A stretch of DNA of 64,000 bases, taken from DASRDU01 sp035560235 (GTDB lineage Bacteria > Acidobacteriota > Blastocatellia > RBC074). The notes beneath the pieces are model-generated. The model was not told the DNA's origin, did not search any database, and worked only from the letters and a program-made list of their open reading frames with translations. Made by a program: the position numbers and the translations under genes. The DNA lies in the NCBI GenBank assembly GCA_035560235.1, contig DATMAG010000114.1:35136-99135 (forward strand), given 5' to 3'. This document shows, one piece after another, positions 1 through 9,561 of the stretch; the stretch's first letter is position 1; each line of letters begins with the position of its first letter.

Positions 1-1071
1 ATTCGCGCCGAAGTGATGGCGGCGGTCGAGCGCGTCTTTGAAAATCAGACCTTCGTGCTCGGCGCAGAGGTCAGCGAATTTGAAAAGTCAGCGGCAGAGT
101 ATTGCCGCGTGAAACACGCCATCGGCTGCGCTTCAGGTTCTGACGCGCTGCTGCTGGCGCTGATGGCTTACGACATCGGGCCGGGCGATGAAGTCATCAC
201 CGTGCCCTTCACTTTCTTTGCCACTGCCGGAGCGATTGCGCGCACCGGCGCGCGTCCGGTCTTCGTGGACATCAACGCCGATGATTTCAACATTGATGTC
301 TCACAAATCGAACGCGCCATCACCCCGCGCACAAAAGCTGTCATGCCTGTGCATCTGTTCGGACAGTGCGCCGCGATGGACGCGATCAGCGAAATCGCGC
401 AGCGTCACCGCCTGCCCGTCATCGAAGACGCCGCCCAGGCCATCGGCTCAGAGATCAACCATCGCCGCGCCGGAACGATGGGCGAGATCGGCTGCTTCAG
501 TTTCTTTCCGTCCAAGAACCTGGGCGGCGCAGGCGACGGCGGCCTGCTCACCACGAACGATGATGACCTGGCCGAAAAGCTGATGATGCTGCGCGTGCAC
601 GGGAGCAAAGTGAAATACTTTCATCGTTATGTCGGCATCAACAGCCGCCTCGATGCGCTCCAGGCCGCCGTGCTCAACGTCAAGCTGAAATACCTTGATG
701 AATGGACAGCCGCGCGGCAGCGCAACGCCGACCGTTACAACCAGCTCTTTGCTGAAGCAGCCCTTGAAGAAGTCACCACGCCCATTGCGCATCCGGGTTA
801 TCGGCACATTTACAACCAGTACACGATCCGCTGCGCCCGCCGCGATGAACTGATGGCGTATCTGAAGGAGCAGGACATCGGCACTGAAATCTATTACCCC
901 GTTCCGCTGCATTTGCAGGAATGCTTCGCGTACCTCGGCGGACGCGCAGGCGACCTGCCCGTGTCAGAACAGGCCGCGCACGAATGCCTCTCGCTGCCGG
1001 TCTATCCCGAACTGACGGCAGAGATGCAGCAGTATGTGGTGGAGAAGGTCGCAGAGTTTTACCGGGTCTGA
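1..1071 (+). CDS. DegT/DnrJ/EryC1/StrS-type sugar aminotransferase (5' partial)
   Basis: PLP-dependent aminotransferase of the DegT/DnrJ/EryC1/StrS family, which typically transfers an amino group to a keto-sugar nucleotide for surface polysaccharides. The reading frame is open from base 1 and the family's usual N-terminus (FLDL-type start) is missing, so the gene begins upstream of the window; the GTG at 13 and ATG at 16 are probably internal. Visible are the cofactor region ASGSDALLLAL, the acidic EDAAQAIG segment and the Schiff-base lysine in FFPSKNLGGAGDGG (AAG at 514-516). The C-terminal half with YNQYTIRC and EIYYPVPLHLQ is typical of the family. It heads a polysaccharide gene run and lies 2 bases before the next gene. 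The family assignment is firm; the substrate is unknown. Confidence 0.93.
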   Translation: MRAEVMAAVERVFENQTFVLGAEVSEFEKSAAEYCRVKHAIGCASGSDALLLALMAYDIGPGDEVITVPFTFFATAGAIARTGARPVFVDINADDFNIDVSQIERAITPRTKAVMPVHLFGQCAAMDAISEIAQRHRLPVIEDAAQAIGSEINHRRAGTMGEIGCFSFFPSKNLGGAGDGGLLTTNDDDLAEKLMMLRVHGSKVKYFHRYVGINSRLDALQAAVLNVKLKYLDEWTAARQRNADRYNQLFAEAALEEVTTPIAHPGYRHIYNQYTIRCARRDELMAYLKEQDIGTEIYYPVPLHLQECFAYLGGRAGDLPVSEQAAHECLSLPVYPELTAEMQQYVVEKVAEFYRV

Positions 1072-1073
1072 AG

Positions 1074-1811
1074 ATGATTTTCAGTTATTCAAAACTGGCC
1101 ACTTCGGTTCGGCAAATCTTCAACAGCGTCGGCCTTGAAATCAGCCGGTTTGATAAATGCCCGCGTCACACGTGGCTGGGGCTGCGGCATCGGCCCATTC
1201 GCACAGTCATTGACATCGGGGCCAACCGGGGACAGTTTGCCCGGTCGGTGCTGTCGCTCTTTCCGGCGGCGCGCCTGTATTGCTTCGAGCCGTTGCGCGA
1301 GGCCTTTGATGAATTGAAACAATGGGCCGCGACTCAATCGCCCGGACAGGTGAATGTCTTTCAGGTGGCGCTCGGTGCGCGTGAAGGCGCGGTTGAAATG
1401 TTCCTGCACACGGAGCATGACACTTCATCATCGCTGCTGCGAACGACCGGCACCTCTGAATCGCTCTACCCCTTCACCACCGCGCAGCGCACGGTTCCTG
1501 TTAACCTGACAACGCTTGATGCCGTGTGCGCCGGAATCACGCTTGAACCTGATGTCCTCATCAAGATTGATACCCAGGGATATGAGAAGCAGGTGCTGCT
1601 GGGCGGCAGCGCGACGCTGCGGCGGGCACAAACCTGCATTCTGGAAATAAACCTGTTCGATCTTTACGAATCGCAGGCCTCGTTCAGTGAACTGGTCAGC
1701 CTGCTCGATGAGGCTGGTTATCGTTATGCCGGAAATCTGGAGCAGAGCTGTGACCATCAGGGGCAGGTCATTTTTATTGATGCCGTATTTATCAGGCGGC
1801 CCGGCGAATGA
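1074..1811 (+). CDS. FkbM family SAM-dependent methyltransferase
   Basis: A 245-residue methyltransferase of the FkbM family, which usually O-methylates sugars or natural products. The SAM-binding motif TVIDIGANRGQFA is near residue 43, followed by the acidic loop YCFEPL; the FkbM-typical LTTLDAV, LIKIDTQGYE and ILEINLF segments come next. I chose the ATG at 1074, two bases after the preceding stop, because the longer upstream extension overlaps the aminotransferase in another frame and has no family similarity. It is tightly coupled to the aminotransferase, so it probably modifies a sugar of the same polymer. The exact acceptor cannot be told from sequence. Confidence 0.9.
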   Translation: MIFSYSKLATSVRQIFNSVGLEISRFDKCPRHTWLGLRHRPIRTVIDIGANRGQFARSVLSLFPAARLYCFEPLREAFDELKQWAATQSPGQVNVFQVALGAREGAVEMFLHTEHDTSSSLLRTTGTSESLYPFTTAQRTVPVNLTTLDAVCAGITLEPDVLIKIDTQGYEKQVLLGGSATLRRAQTCILEINLFDLYESQASFSELVSLLDEAGYRYAGNLEQSCDHQGQVIFIDAVFIRRPGE

Positions 1812-1892
1812 ACGTGGCAGATTGAATGGCGACTGCCGGAAGATAAAGATGAAGGCAGCGGACAGCTACAGTCAGACGGAGGCAGACCGAAG

Positions 1893-3404
1893 GTGAAAGA
1901 GCGCCGACAGTTGATGCTCAATGCGCTGGCGGCAGTGGTGCAGGTCGCGTTGCTGAGTGTGATTCTGTATCTGCTTTATCGCTTTCTGCTGCGCGCGGTC
2001 GGCCTTGAATCACTTGGCGTCTGGTCACTGGTCTTGTCTGCGGCAACGCTGGCGCGGCTGGCCGATCCGGGTTTTGCGGCAAGTGTGGTCAGGTTTGTGG
2101 CGCTGCATCACGCGCGCGGCAACCGGGATGAAATCTCACGGGTGATTCAGACAGCGACGTTGTCAACGGCGGTTTCAGTCGGCGCATTGCTGCTGATCGT
2201 GTGGCCGCTGCTGCCACGCCTGCTGGGTCTGGTTTTGCAGGGGGCCGCGTTGCAGGCAGCCATTCAGGTTTATCCGTATGCGCTGCTGTCGCTGTGGTGC
2301 AGCGCGCTGGCCAGTGTCTTTCAGGCCGGGTGCGACGGGTTGCAGCGCATTCACCTCAGAAGCGGGCTGCTGGTTGGTGGCGAACTGCTGCATCTGGTTT
2401 TGTGTTACTGGCTGGCTCCGCGCTTCGGGCTGATCGGGCTGGGTTATGCGCGGGTGATTCAGGGCGCGGTGATGCTGGTGGCCGGGTGGCTGATGCTGCG
2501 ACGGCTGATGAACTTTCTGCCGCTTGTGCCGCATCGCTGGCATCGCGCCACTTTCAGCGAGATGCTGAGTTACGGCGTGAACTCTCAGATCGTGACAGTG
2601 GCGATGATGCTTTACGATCCGACGACGAAGGGGCTGCTGGCGAATTACGGCGGGCCGGGACTGGTTGCCTATTTTGAAATGGCCAGTCGGCTGATCGTCA
2701 ATTTTCGCTCAATCATTGTTTCGGCCAATCAGGTGCTGGTTCCGGCCATTGCCGGATGGCGCGAAAGTCGTCCTGAACAACTGACGGCAGTTTATCGCCG
2801 CTCGTATGAACTGGTCTTTTATTTCGGCCTGCCGCTCTATGCCGCGCTGATCGCCGGTGCGCCGCTGATCTCTGAAATCTGGATCGGGCGTTATGAATCG
2901 CACTTCGTCTTTGACGCCGGCATTCTGGCTGTCGCGTGGTTCATCAATACGCTGAACGCTCCGGCCTATTTTGCCAATCTGGGCGAAGGCCGCCTGCGCT
3001 GGAACACGATCAGTCATCTGATCATCGGCGCGCTGAATCTGCTGATGGGCCTGCTGCTCGGCAGACTGTATGGCGGCAGCGGTGTGATCATTGCCTGGGC
3101 GCTCGCGCTGATGGCAGGCAGTGTGATGACGAGTGTGACTTATCACCTGGAACATCGTCTTTCGATGTGGCTGCTGCTGCCCGGCGCTGAGGTGGTGGGG
3201 CTGATTTGCGCGGCGCTCGGAGCCGTGATTTCGCTGGTGATCTATTTTCAGATGCGCGGCGCTTCAGGCCTGACTGTGACCGGACTGGTGATGATGCTGA
3301 CCTGCGGGCTGAGCCTGAGCGTTCCGTTGTGGATCAGTCCGGCGCGCAGGCTGCTGACCCGGTGGCTGGCGGCAGAACTTTTCAAACCGGCTGCGCGGGT
3401 CTGA
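1893..3404 (+). CDS. polysaccharide flippase (Wzx/MATE-like)
   Basis: A 503-residue integral membrane protein with about a dozen hydrophobic segments spread along its length, as in Wzx-type exporters of the MOP (MATE/MVF) superfamily that flip lipid-linked oligosaccharides across the inner membrane. The N-terminal pattern (long first helix, then LESLGVWSLVLSAATLARLADPG) resembles the GxYG/GxW-type loop of oligosaccharide flippases. The GTG at 1893 gives the full first helix; an ATG at 1914 is a possible alternative. It sits among glycosyltransferases and upstream of a Wzy-like polymerase, which fits a Wzx/Wzy-dependent pathway. The family is well supported; the specific lipid-linked substrate is unknown. 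Confidence 0.85.
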   Translation: MKERRQLMLNALAAVVQVALLSVILYLLYRFLLRAVGLESLGVWSLVLSAATLARLADPGFAASVVRFVALHHARGNRDEISRVIQTATLSTAVSVGALLLIVWPLLPRLLGLVLQGAALQAAIQVYPYALLSLWCSALASVFQAGCDGLQRIHLRSGLLVGGELLHLVLCYWLAPRFGLIGLGYARVIQGAVMLVAGWLMLRRLMNFLPLVPHRWHRATFSEMLSYGVNSQIVTVAMMLYDPTTKGLLANYGGPGLVAYFEMASRLIVNFRSIIVSANQVLVPAIAGWRESRPEQLTAVYRRSYELVFYFGLPLYAALIAGAPLISEIWIGRYESHFVFDAGILAVAWFINTLNAPAYFANLGEGRLRWNTISHLIIGALNLLMGLLLGRLYGGSGVIIAWALALMAGSVMTSVTYHLEHRLSMWLLLPGAEVVGLICAALGAVISLVIYFQMRGASGLTVTGLVMMLTCGLSLSVPLWISPARRLLTRWLAAELFKPAARV

Positions 3405-3413
3405 GTCGCGCAG

Positions 3414-4298
3414 TTGTCAACGAGGCAAACGAAACAGAGCAACACCTTGCAAGGCAATCAGACCTCCTGGCCACTCATTTCCATCGTGACCCCGTCGTTC
3501 AATCAGGCGCAGTTCCTCGAACGAACGATGCTCAGTGTGCTTGAGCAGGATTACCCCCGGCTGGAATACATCGTGATTGACGGAGGCAGCACGGATGGCA
3601 GTGTTGAGATTATCAGGAAGTATGCCGACCGGCTGGCTTATCACGTCAGCGAACCTGATCGCGGTCAGTCGCACGCGCTCAACAAGGGACTGGAAAGGGC
3701 CACGGGCGACATTGTCGGCTGGCTCAATTCCGATGACCTTTACTGTCCGGGCGCGCTCAGGCAGGCGGCTGAATGGCTGATGCAGCATCCGCACAGCGAG
3801 GCCTGTTACGGCGGCCTGTACATCATTGACGAAGCTGATCGCATCATTGATGCGCACTGGGCCGGGCCGCCTGATCCGGCTTATACGTTTTATGTCGGAA
3901 TGGATGTGCATCAGCAGGCGCTGTTCTGGCGACGCAGCCTGATGGAGCGAATCGGGCTGATGGATGAATCATTGAAATTCAGCATGGATCTGGATTTTGT
4001 TCTGCGGCTGCTGCTGGCAGGGCGGGTGGGACGGGTCAGGCGCTTTCTGGGTATGTTCCGCGAACACGGCGCAGCCAAAACATCCACGATGCTTGAAGTC
4101 TGTCGCCGGGAAAACCGGATGCTGGCTGAACGATACGCTGCGCGGTTCGCCGCCGCTGATCGAAAGTGGTTGCAGGCGCGCCGGTCTGCGAGGTTGTTGT
4201 TTGATGCGCCGCCTGGTTATCTGGCATTCAAGATGGGCAGGCGGCTTGGCCTGCCCGTTTCGCCGGGTCTGCTCGGTGACGGGCGCGATTCAGTTTGA
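3414..4298 (+). CDS. glycosyltransferase family 2
   Basis: A 294-residue GT2 enzyme of GT-A fold that would transfer an activated sugar to the growing repeat unit. The N-terminal nucleotide-binding signature is clear: ISIVTPSFNQAQFLERT, then YIVIDGGSTDGS, and the DxD-like GWLNSDDLY. The C-terminal half contains HQQALFWRRSL and MDLDFVLRLL, typical of this subfamily. The only good start upstream of the conserved block is TTG at 3414, 10 bases after the flippase stop; the absence of an in-frame ATG there makes TTG likely. It is part of the polysaccharide operon. Donor and acceptor are unknown. Confidence 0.9.
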   Translation: MSTRQTKQSNTLQGNQTSWPLISIVTPSFNQAQFLERTMLSVLEQDYPRLEYIVIDGGSTDGSVEIIRKYADRLAYHVSEPDRGQSHALNKGLERATGDIVGWLNSDDLYCPGALRQAAEWLMQHPHSEACYGGLYIIDEADRIIDAHWAGPPDPAYTFYVGMDVHQQALFWRRSLMERIGLMDESLKFSMDLDFVLRLLLAGRVGRVRRFLGMFREHGAAKTSTMLEVCRRENRMLAERYAARFAAADRKWLQARRSARLLFDAPPGYLAFKMGRRLGLPVSPGLLGDGRDSV

Positions 4299-4317
4299 AG
4301 CGAGAGCTTTGGTTGTT

Positions 4318-6231
4318 ATGTGCGGAGTGTGCGGGATAATCAGCCGTGAGCCGCTGACCGGGCGTGATTACGAAATGGTCAGCCGGATGCAGCACGCGCT
4401 TGAGCATCGCGGCCCTGACGGAGCGGGCGAGTTCAAAGCGCGCCACCTGCATCTGGCGATGCGCCGCCTGAGCATCATTGATCTGACCGGCGGATGGCAG
4501 CCGCTTTACAACGAGGATCGCTCGCTGGTGCTGATCGCCAACGGCGAAATCTACAATCATCCTGAGTTGCGCGCACAGTTGCAGAGTCGCGGTCATCAGT
4601 TCAGCACCGGCAGCGATTGCGAAACGATTCTGCATCTGTATGAGGAATACGGCACGGATTGCGTCAGGCATTTGCGCGGAATGTTTGCCTTTGCGTTGTG
4701 GGACAGCAGGCAGCAGCGCCTGATGCTCGCGCGCGATCGGATGGGCGAAAAGCCGCTCTACCTTTACGAGCGCGAAGGGCAGTTGATTTTCGCCTCGGAA
4801 TTGAAGGCCCTGCTGCGCTCCGGTCAGATTGCCTTTCAGCCTGATCCGCAGGCGGTGAATCTGTTCTTTCATTACCATTATGTGCCGGAGCCGCACACCC
4901 CGATTCAGGGCATCCGCAAACTGCCTGCCGGACACTGGCTGACGATTGAACCGGAATCGTGGCGAGTGAACGAGCATTGCTACTGGCGGCTTGAAGATGC
5001 GCCGCCGCTGGATGGTGATCCAGGTGATTTAATTCGCGCTGAACTTGAAACCATCAGCGAACTGATTGTGCGCGCTGATGTGCCGGTTGGTGTGGCCCTG
5101 AGCGGCGGGCTTGATTCAAGCGCGATTACGACGCTGGCGGCGCAGCGTTATCCGGGGCGGTTGCAGGCGTTCAGTGTTGGTTATGCCGGTCAGCCGCGAC
5201 AGGATGAACGCGCTGATGCCAGAGCGCTGGCTGATTATTTGAAAATTCCGTTTGCGGATGTCGAACTGAAGACCGAAGAAATTGTCAGTCTCTTTCCGCG
5301 TCTGGTTTTCTGGCAGGACGATCCGATTGCCGACATTTCGGGCTGCGGTTATTACGCGGTGATGAAACTGGCGCATCAGCACGGCGTACCGGTGATGTTG
5401 CAGGGACACGGCGGCGATGAATTGTTCTGGGGCTATCCGTGGGCGCGGCGGGCAGTGACGGAATCGCAGCGCAAGGAGGAGTTGCAGCACAGGGACGCAG
5501 TGAGTTTTTTTGATTACCTGCAACTGAACTGGCCCGATGCCTGGACGCGGTTCGGAGTTTATCACTGGGCGCGGTCGCAGGCCGGGTTGCGGGCTTCGCT
5601 TGAAAGTTATCGCCGCGACCGCAGCAGCCCGCGTGAACAGCTTGTTTTTTATGACCTGCTGCCTGATTTCGCGCGCGCCCTGAATGAAGTTCCTGGCTGT
5701 TACGCTCCGGCTTTTGCAGAGCAGTTGAATGGCGCAGCGACGGATCTGTTCACGATTCCACAGCCGAGGCCGCAGGCTGATCTGCTGATTACGCGCCTGC
5801 TGTGTCAGACCTACCTGCTTGAAAACGGCGTGGCGCAGGGTGACCGGCTGAGTATGGCTTCATCGGTTGAGTTGCGCCTGCCGCTGCTTGATTACCGGCT
5901 GGCTGAAATTGTGGCCGGGTTGCGCAAAAACAGGGCTGATCATCGCCTGCCGCCGAAAGCGTGGCTGAAAGCTGCGCTCAGGGGGGTAGTGCCTGAGTGG
6001 GTGATGAATCGTCCGAAGCGCGGCTTCAACCCGCCGGTGCGGGCGTGGCATCGTGCCTTGTTTGCGGAATACGGCAGGCTGCTGGTTGATGGCTGGCTGG
6101 TTCAGGCAGGAATTTTGAAACCTGACAGCGCGCGCGAATTATCGCAGGGCGCATTTCCGCTGGGCGTGAATGTGCCGCTGTCGTTCAAGGCGCTGGTGCT
6201 GGAAATGTGGTGTCGCAATCTGACGAACTGA
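4318..6231 (+). CDS. asnB: asparagine synthase (glutamine-hydrolysing), AsnB type
   Basis: A 637-residue class II glutamine amidotransferase fused to an ATP-pyrophosphatase synthetase domain. The start ATG at 4318 is fixed because the next codon is the nucleophile Cys2 (MCGVCGI). The glutaminase domain shows HRGPDGAG, RRLSIIDL, NGEIYNH and DRMGEKPLY; the ATP-PPase loop SGGLDSSA lies at about residues 262-269, followed by GHGGDELFWGYPW. The length is normal for AsnB. In polysaccharide clusters such paralogues often amidate sugar acids rather than make free asparagine, so the true substrate may be a uronic acid (inference). It starts 19 bases after the GT2 gene. A longer open frame extends upstream but only overlaps that gene. 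Confidence 0.92.
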   Translation: MCGVCGIISREPLTGRDYEMVSRMQHALEHRGPDGAGEFKARHLHLAMRRLSIIDLTGGWQPLYNEDRSLVLIANGEIYNHPELRAQLQSRGHQFSTGSDCETILHLYEEYGTDCVRHLRGMFAFALWDSRQQRLMLARDRMGEKPLYLYEREGQLIFASELKALLRSGQIAFQPDPQAVNLFFHYHYVPEPHTPIQGIRKLPAGHWLTIEPESWRVNEHCYWRLEDAPPLDGDPGDLIRAELETISELIVRADVPVGVALSGGLDSSAITTLAAQRYPGRLQAFSVGYAGQPRQDERADARALADYLKIPFADVELKTEEIVSLFPRLVFWQDDPIADISGCGYYAVMKLAHQHGVPVMLQGHGGDELFWGYPWARRAVTESQRKEELQHRDAVSFFDYLQLNWPDAWTRFGVYHWARSQAGLRASLESYRRDRSSPREQLVFYDLLPDFARALNEVPGCYAPAFAEQLNGAATDLFTIPQPRPQADLLITRLLCQTYLLENGVAQGDRLSMASSVELRLPLLDYRLAEIVAGLRKNRADHRLPPKAWLKAALRGVVPEWVMNRPKRGFNPPVRAWHRALFAEYGRLLVDGWLVQAGILKPDSARELSQGAFPLGVNVPLSFKALVLEMWCRNLTN

Positions 6232-6249
6232 AGATTGAATGAAGATTGA

Positions 6250-7188
6250 ATGATGCAGACTCCGGTTGTTCTCACGATTTTCAATCGCCCTGAACTGACG
6301 GCGCGCGTGGTGGCAGAGATTCGCCGGGCGCGTCCATCCCGGCTGTTTGTGATTGCTGACGGGCCGCGCCCCGGACGCGCGGACGACATTGAAAACTGTG
6401 CAGCGGCACGCGCCGTCATTGACCGCGTGGACTGGGATTGTGAAGTCATCAGGGATTACTCTGATATCAATCTCGGTTGTCAGCGTCGCGTGTCGAGCGG
6501 GATTGACCGGGTTTTTGGCGAGGCGGAGGCCGCGATTATGCTGGAAGATGATGGCGTCCCGCATCCTGATTTCTTCAGGTTCTGCGAGGAACTGCTTGAT
6601 TATTACCGCGCTGATGAACGGGTCATGCATATTTCCGGCAGCAACTTTCAATTCGGGCGGCGGCGCACACCGCACAGTTATTATTTCTCTCGTTACAATC
6701 ACTGCGTTGGCTGGGCGACGTGGCGGCGGGCGTGGCAGCATTTCGACGTGCGGATGAAACTCTGGCCTGAGTTTCGTGATCAGGGCTGGCTCAGGGATGT
6801 GCTGAATGACGCGCAGGCCGTGGCGTACTGGCAGCGTTTTTTTCAGATGGTTTATGACGGCAGGATTGACAGCTGGGCCTGCTGCTGGACGTTTGCGTGC
6901 TGGAGGCAGAGCGGGCTGACGATTCTGCCGAACGTCAATCTGATTTCAAATATCGGCTTCGGAACCGAAGGCACGCACACCAAAAACCGCCGCAGCCGCT
7001 TCGCCAGTCTGCCGGTTGAGGCAGTCGGGTTCCCGTTGCAGCATCCGCCCTTTGTCGTGCGTGACGCGCAGGCTGATGAGTTCACGCAGCAGACCAATTT
7101 TCGGCGCGGTCTGCTGGCGCGGTTTGGCAGTCGCGCCCTGCACGCTGTCGCGGCGTTTCAGAGCGCGGGAAAGAGGTCGAACCGATGA
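6250..7188 (+). CDS. glycosyltransferase family 2-like protein (HlpA-like)
   Basis: A 312-residue protein resembling the GT2-like group often annotated as 'hemolytic protein HlpA-like'. It opens with VVLTIFNRPELTARVV, a typical GT-A start, and has the DxD-like region AIMLEDDGVPHPDFFRF, where EDD probably binds the metal-nucleotide. Later motifs include HCVGWATWRRAW and FACWRQSGLTILPNVNLISNIG, with the trailing FGTEGTHT. Two adjacent ATGs (6250 and 6253) are both usable and no good ribosome-binding site precedes them. The stop overlaps the next gene by 4 bases. It is probably a sugar transferase for the same polymer; the sugar is not known. Confidence 0.82.
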   Translation: MMQTPVVLTIFNRPELTARVVAEIRRARPSRLFVIADGPRPGRADDIENCAAARAVIDRVDWDCEVIRDYSDINLGCQRRVSSGIDRVFGEAEAAIMLEDDGVPHPDFFRFCEELLDYYRADERVMHISGSNFQFGRRRTPHSYYFSRYNHCVGWATWRRAWQHFDVRMKLWPEFRDQGWLRDVLNDAQAVAYWQRFFQMVYDGRIDSWACCWTFACWRQSGLTILPNVNLISNIGFGTEGTHTKNRRSRFASLPVEAVGFPLQHPPFVVRDAQADEFTQQTNFRRGLLARFGSRALHAVAAFQSAGKRSNR

Positions 7189-8132
7189 TGCCGCGCTGTC
7201 CGCTTTGTCATTCAAACAGCCTGAAGACGCTTGAGCGGGTTGCGGTGGCTGACCTCATCGCGCTTTATCAGAGAAAGCTGCGCGTGAATGTCACGGCTGA
7301 ATTCAGCAGCCACGAGGAACTCAGCCTGAATGAATGCGCCGGGTGTGATCTGAAATTTTTCTTTCCGTTCATTGAAGGCTCGGCTGAATTTTATGACTCG
7401 CTGCAACAGCACGACTGGTATTACCTGCACGAAAAAAGCGAATACCGATTTGCCAGTCGGCAGATCAGCGAGCGGGCAGCGGTGCTTGATATTGGCTGCG
7501 GGGCCGGGCGTTTTGCTGACTATCTGCCGGGCCGTCACTTCACCGGACTTGAACTGAGCCGGGCGGCCAGAGAAAAGGCCACAGCGCGCGGGCTGAATGT
7601 CTGCAGCGAATCAGTGCAGGCGCACGCGCAGCAGCAGGCCGGAAGCTATGACGTGGTCAGCGCCTTTCAGGTCATTGAGCATGTGGCCGACATTCATTCG
7701 TTCATTCGCGCCGGGCTTGAATGTCTGAGGCCGGGCGGGCTGCTGATTTATTCAGTGCCGAGCGCCGATTCATTTGTGGCTGAAACGAGAAACGGCATTC
7801 TCAATCTGCCGCCACATCATTTGAGCTGGTGGTCTGATCTGTGTTTGCGCCGCGTCGCTGAAATCTTCGGACTGCAACTGGTCGCGCTGGAACATGAATC
7901 ACTTGCTCCGGTTCATTTTCGCTGGTACGGCTTCAATCAGGCGCTCAGGATGATGACGCGCCTGACCGGGTATCAGGGAAAGCTGATTGACTGCTCGGTG
8001 AAATACAAAATCACGGCGGCGCTGGCCGCTCCGGTGGCCGCGCTGTACTGGCTGCGGCTGCGCCGGGCCGACGCGCTGCCGCGCGGCCATTCAGTGACGG
8101 CTGTTTACCGAAAAGCTGTAGATACTGACTGA
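7185..8132 (+). CDS. class I SAM methyltransferase with N-terminal zinc ribbon
   Basis: A 315-residue methyltransferase with two parts. Residues 4-60 contain two cysteine pairs (CPLC and CAGC) that probably form a zinc ribbon, as in many sugar C-methyltransferases and related proteins. The catalytic domain has motif I VLDIGCGAGRFAD, then TGLELSRAA, and the FQVIEHV/LRPGGLLIYSVPS blocks typical of Methyltransf_11/23 folds. The ATG at 7185 overlaps the preceding stop (ATGA), implying translational coupling. It probably modifies a cluster product, perhaps a sugar or glycan end; the acceptor cannot be predicted. Confidence 0.88.
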   Translation: MMPRCPLCHSNSLKTLERVAVADLIALYQRKLRVNVTAEFSSHEELSLNECAGCDLKFFFPFIEGSAEFYDSLQQHDWYYLHEKSEYRFASRQISERAAVLDIGCGAGRFADYLPGRHFTGLELSRAAREKATARGLNVCSESVQAHAQQQAGSYDVVSAFQVIEHVADIHSFIRAGLECLRPGGLLIYSVPSADSFVAETRNGILNLPPHHLSWWSDLCLRRVAEIFGLQLVALEHESLAPVHFRWYGFNQALRMMTRLTGYQGKLIDCSVKYKITAALAAPVAALYWLRLRRADALPRGHSVTAVYRKAVDTD

Positions 8133-8133
8133 C

Positions 8134-9537
8134 ATGAATTTATCTTTTCGACAGACGAACTTTAATCCGCTGCTGCTGGCTGTCGTCATTCTGTCGCTGC
8201 TGGTTTGTGCAGCGCTGCTGATCTTTTCTGACGCAGTTATTTCCGTGCTGTTTCTGATTGGCGGCGTGCTGTTCGTGCTGCTGGTGCGTAACCCTGAAGT
8301 GGCGCTGGCGATTCAGTTCAACGGCATCATGGTTTACCTGTATTTGATTTATAAGGCCGGGCTGGAACCAGGGACGCTGATGACCGGCAGCTTTTACGGA
8401 CTGATGGCGATTTCTTACCTGGCGGGCGGCGTGCATCTGTATGCCAGAGGCTGGCGCAATTTCAGATTCAACAGCACTGATACCTTGTTCGTAGCGCTGT
8501 TCACGATGTTTTTTGCCAGCTATCTGCTGTTTTCGCGGAACAACCCTTATGCCTTTCAGAAAGTGATTTATGCTCCCCTGCTCGTCATTGCACCTTATTT
8601 CGGCATTCAACTGCTGGCAACGCTCGAACAGGTCAAAAGATTCTTCACCTGTTGTGGGCTGATGGCCGCGCTGTTGATTATTCCTTCCTTTTACGAACTG
8701 TTCTTCAATCCGCTCTATAACGAATACGGGCGATTTTCAATCTATGTCTTCAATGATCGTGGAGATAATCCTATTCAGTTCGGTATCACCTTCGCCTTGT
8801 TGCTGATTGTCGTACTATTTCATCTGGCAGCGCGAAAAAGGATCAGATGGTTTCAGGCATTGCTGATTATCCCTTCGGTTTATCTGTTGTTACGCAGTGG
8901 CGCACGCGGGCCGCTGATCAGCTTTCTGGTTACTGTTATCTTTTATGTGTTCAGTCTGGGCGGGCTGCGTTCGCGCGTGAAAGTATTCATTCTGATGATG
9001 CTGCTGGGATTGATGGTGGGCGCTTACCGTTTCATCCCGGAAAACACGGCCAGCTTTTATCAGGATTTGCTCGATCCTGAATCGCAGGTGCGCATGGGCA
9101 GTTCAATTCAGGAACGTCTGTTTCTGATGAATCTGGCAGTTGATGAATTCCTCGACAACCCGCTGTTTGGAGTCGGCACAGGAAATTCATCAGGTGGTAT
9201 TGGTTATCCGCATAATGTGCTGGTGGAAATGGCTGCGGAGTTTGGGGTGATCGGTCTGACGATGTTTCTGGCACTGTGCCTGGTGACGATCAGACGGGCG
9301 AAGCGTTTTCTGTATGATGCTGCTCACGAACAGGACGACTGGCTGATGAATCTGGCCTTCTCATTTTTTATATTCTCACTGGTCGAAGCTTTCTTCAGTT
9401 CCTATATGGGTGGTGATATGCAGCTTTACGGGTCTGTCGGGCTGGTGTCAGTAGTGGCCAAACTGAAAGAACAGTGGCAGTCACAGACTCAGGAAGTGCC
9501 CGCAGAATTTGATGTCGCAGAACAGGTAATAGCCTGA
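8134..9537 (+). CDS. O-antigen polymerase/ligase-like membrane protein (Wzy/WaaL family)
   Basis: A 467-residue polytopic membrane protein with about ten to twelve hydrophobic segments and a large loop between residues about 300 and 350. The loop contains the Wzy/WaaL-type pattern VRMGSSIQERLFLMNLAVDEFLDNPLFGVGTGNSS followed by YPHNVLVEMAAEFG (PHN as in the conserved H of the ligase family). LLLRSGARGPLISFL is the usual (S/T)RG-type element. It starts one base after the methyltransferase stop. Its AT content seems higher than that of its neighbours, as is common for wzy genes. It would polymerise or ligate the undecaprenol-linked repeat at the periplasmic face; polymerase or ligase cannot be decided from sequence alone. 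Confidence 0.85.
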   Translation: MNLSFRQTNFNPLLLAVVILSLLVCAALLIFSDAVISVLFLIGGVLFVLLVRNPEVALAIQFNGIMVYLYLIYKAGLEPGTLMTGSFYGLMAISYLAGGVHLYARGWRNFRFNSTDTLFVALFTMFFASYLLFSRNNPYAFQKVIYAPLLVIAPYFGIQLLATLEQVKRFFTCCGLMAALLIIPSFYELFFNPLYNEYGRFSIYVFNDRGDNPIQFGITFALLLIVVLFHLAARKRIRWFQALLIIPSVYLLLRSGARGPLISFLVTVIFYVFSLGGLRSRVKVFILMMLLGLMVGAYRFIPENTASFYQDLLDPESQVRMGSSIQERLFLMNLAVDEFLDNPLFGVGTGNSSGGIGYPHNVLVEMAAEFGVIGLTMFLALCLVTIRRAKRFLYDAAHEQDDWLMNLAFSFFIFSLVEAFFSSYMGGDMQLYGSVGLVSVVAKLKEQWQSQTQEVPAEFDVAEQVIA

Positions 9538-9561
9538 CGTAACTCTGGCGTGGAGCAAAGG

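Noticed and set aside
3997..4317. N-terminal extension of the asparagine synthase frame
   Set aside because: Class II amidotransferases start with Met-Cys; the extension only overlaps the GT2 gene in another frame.
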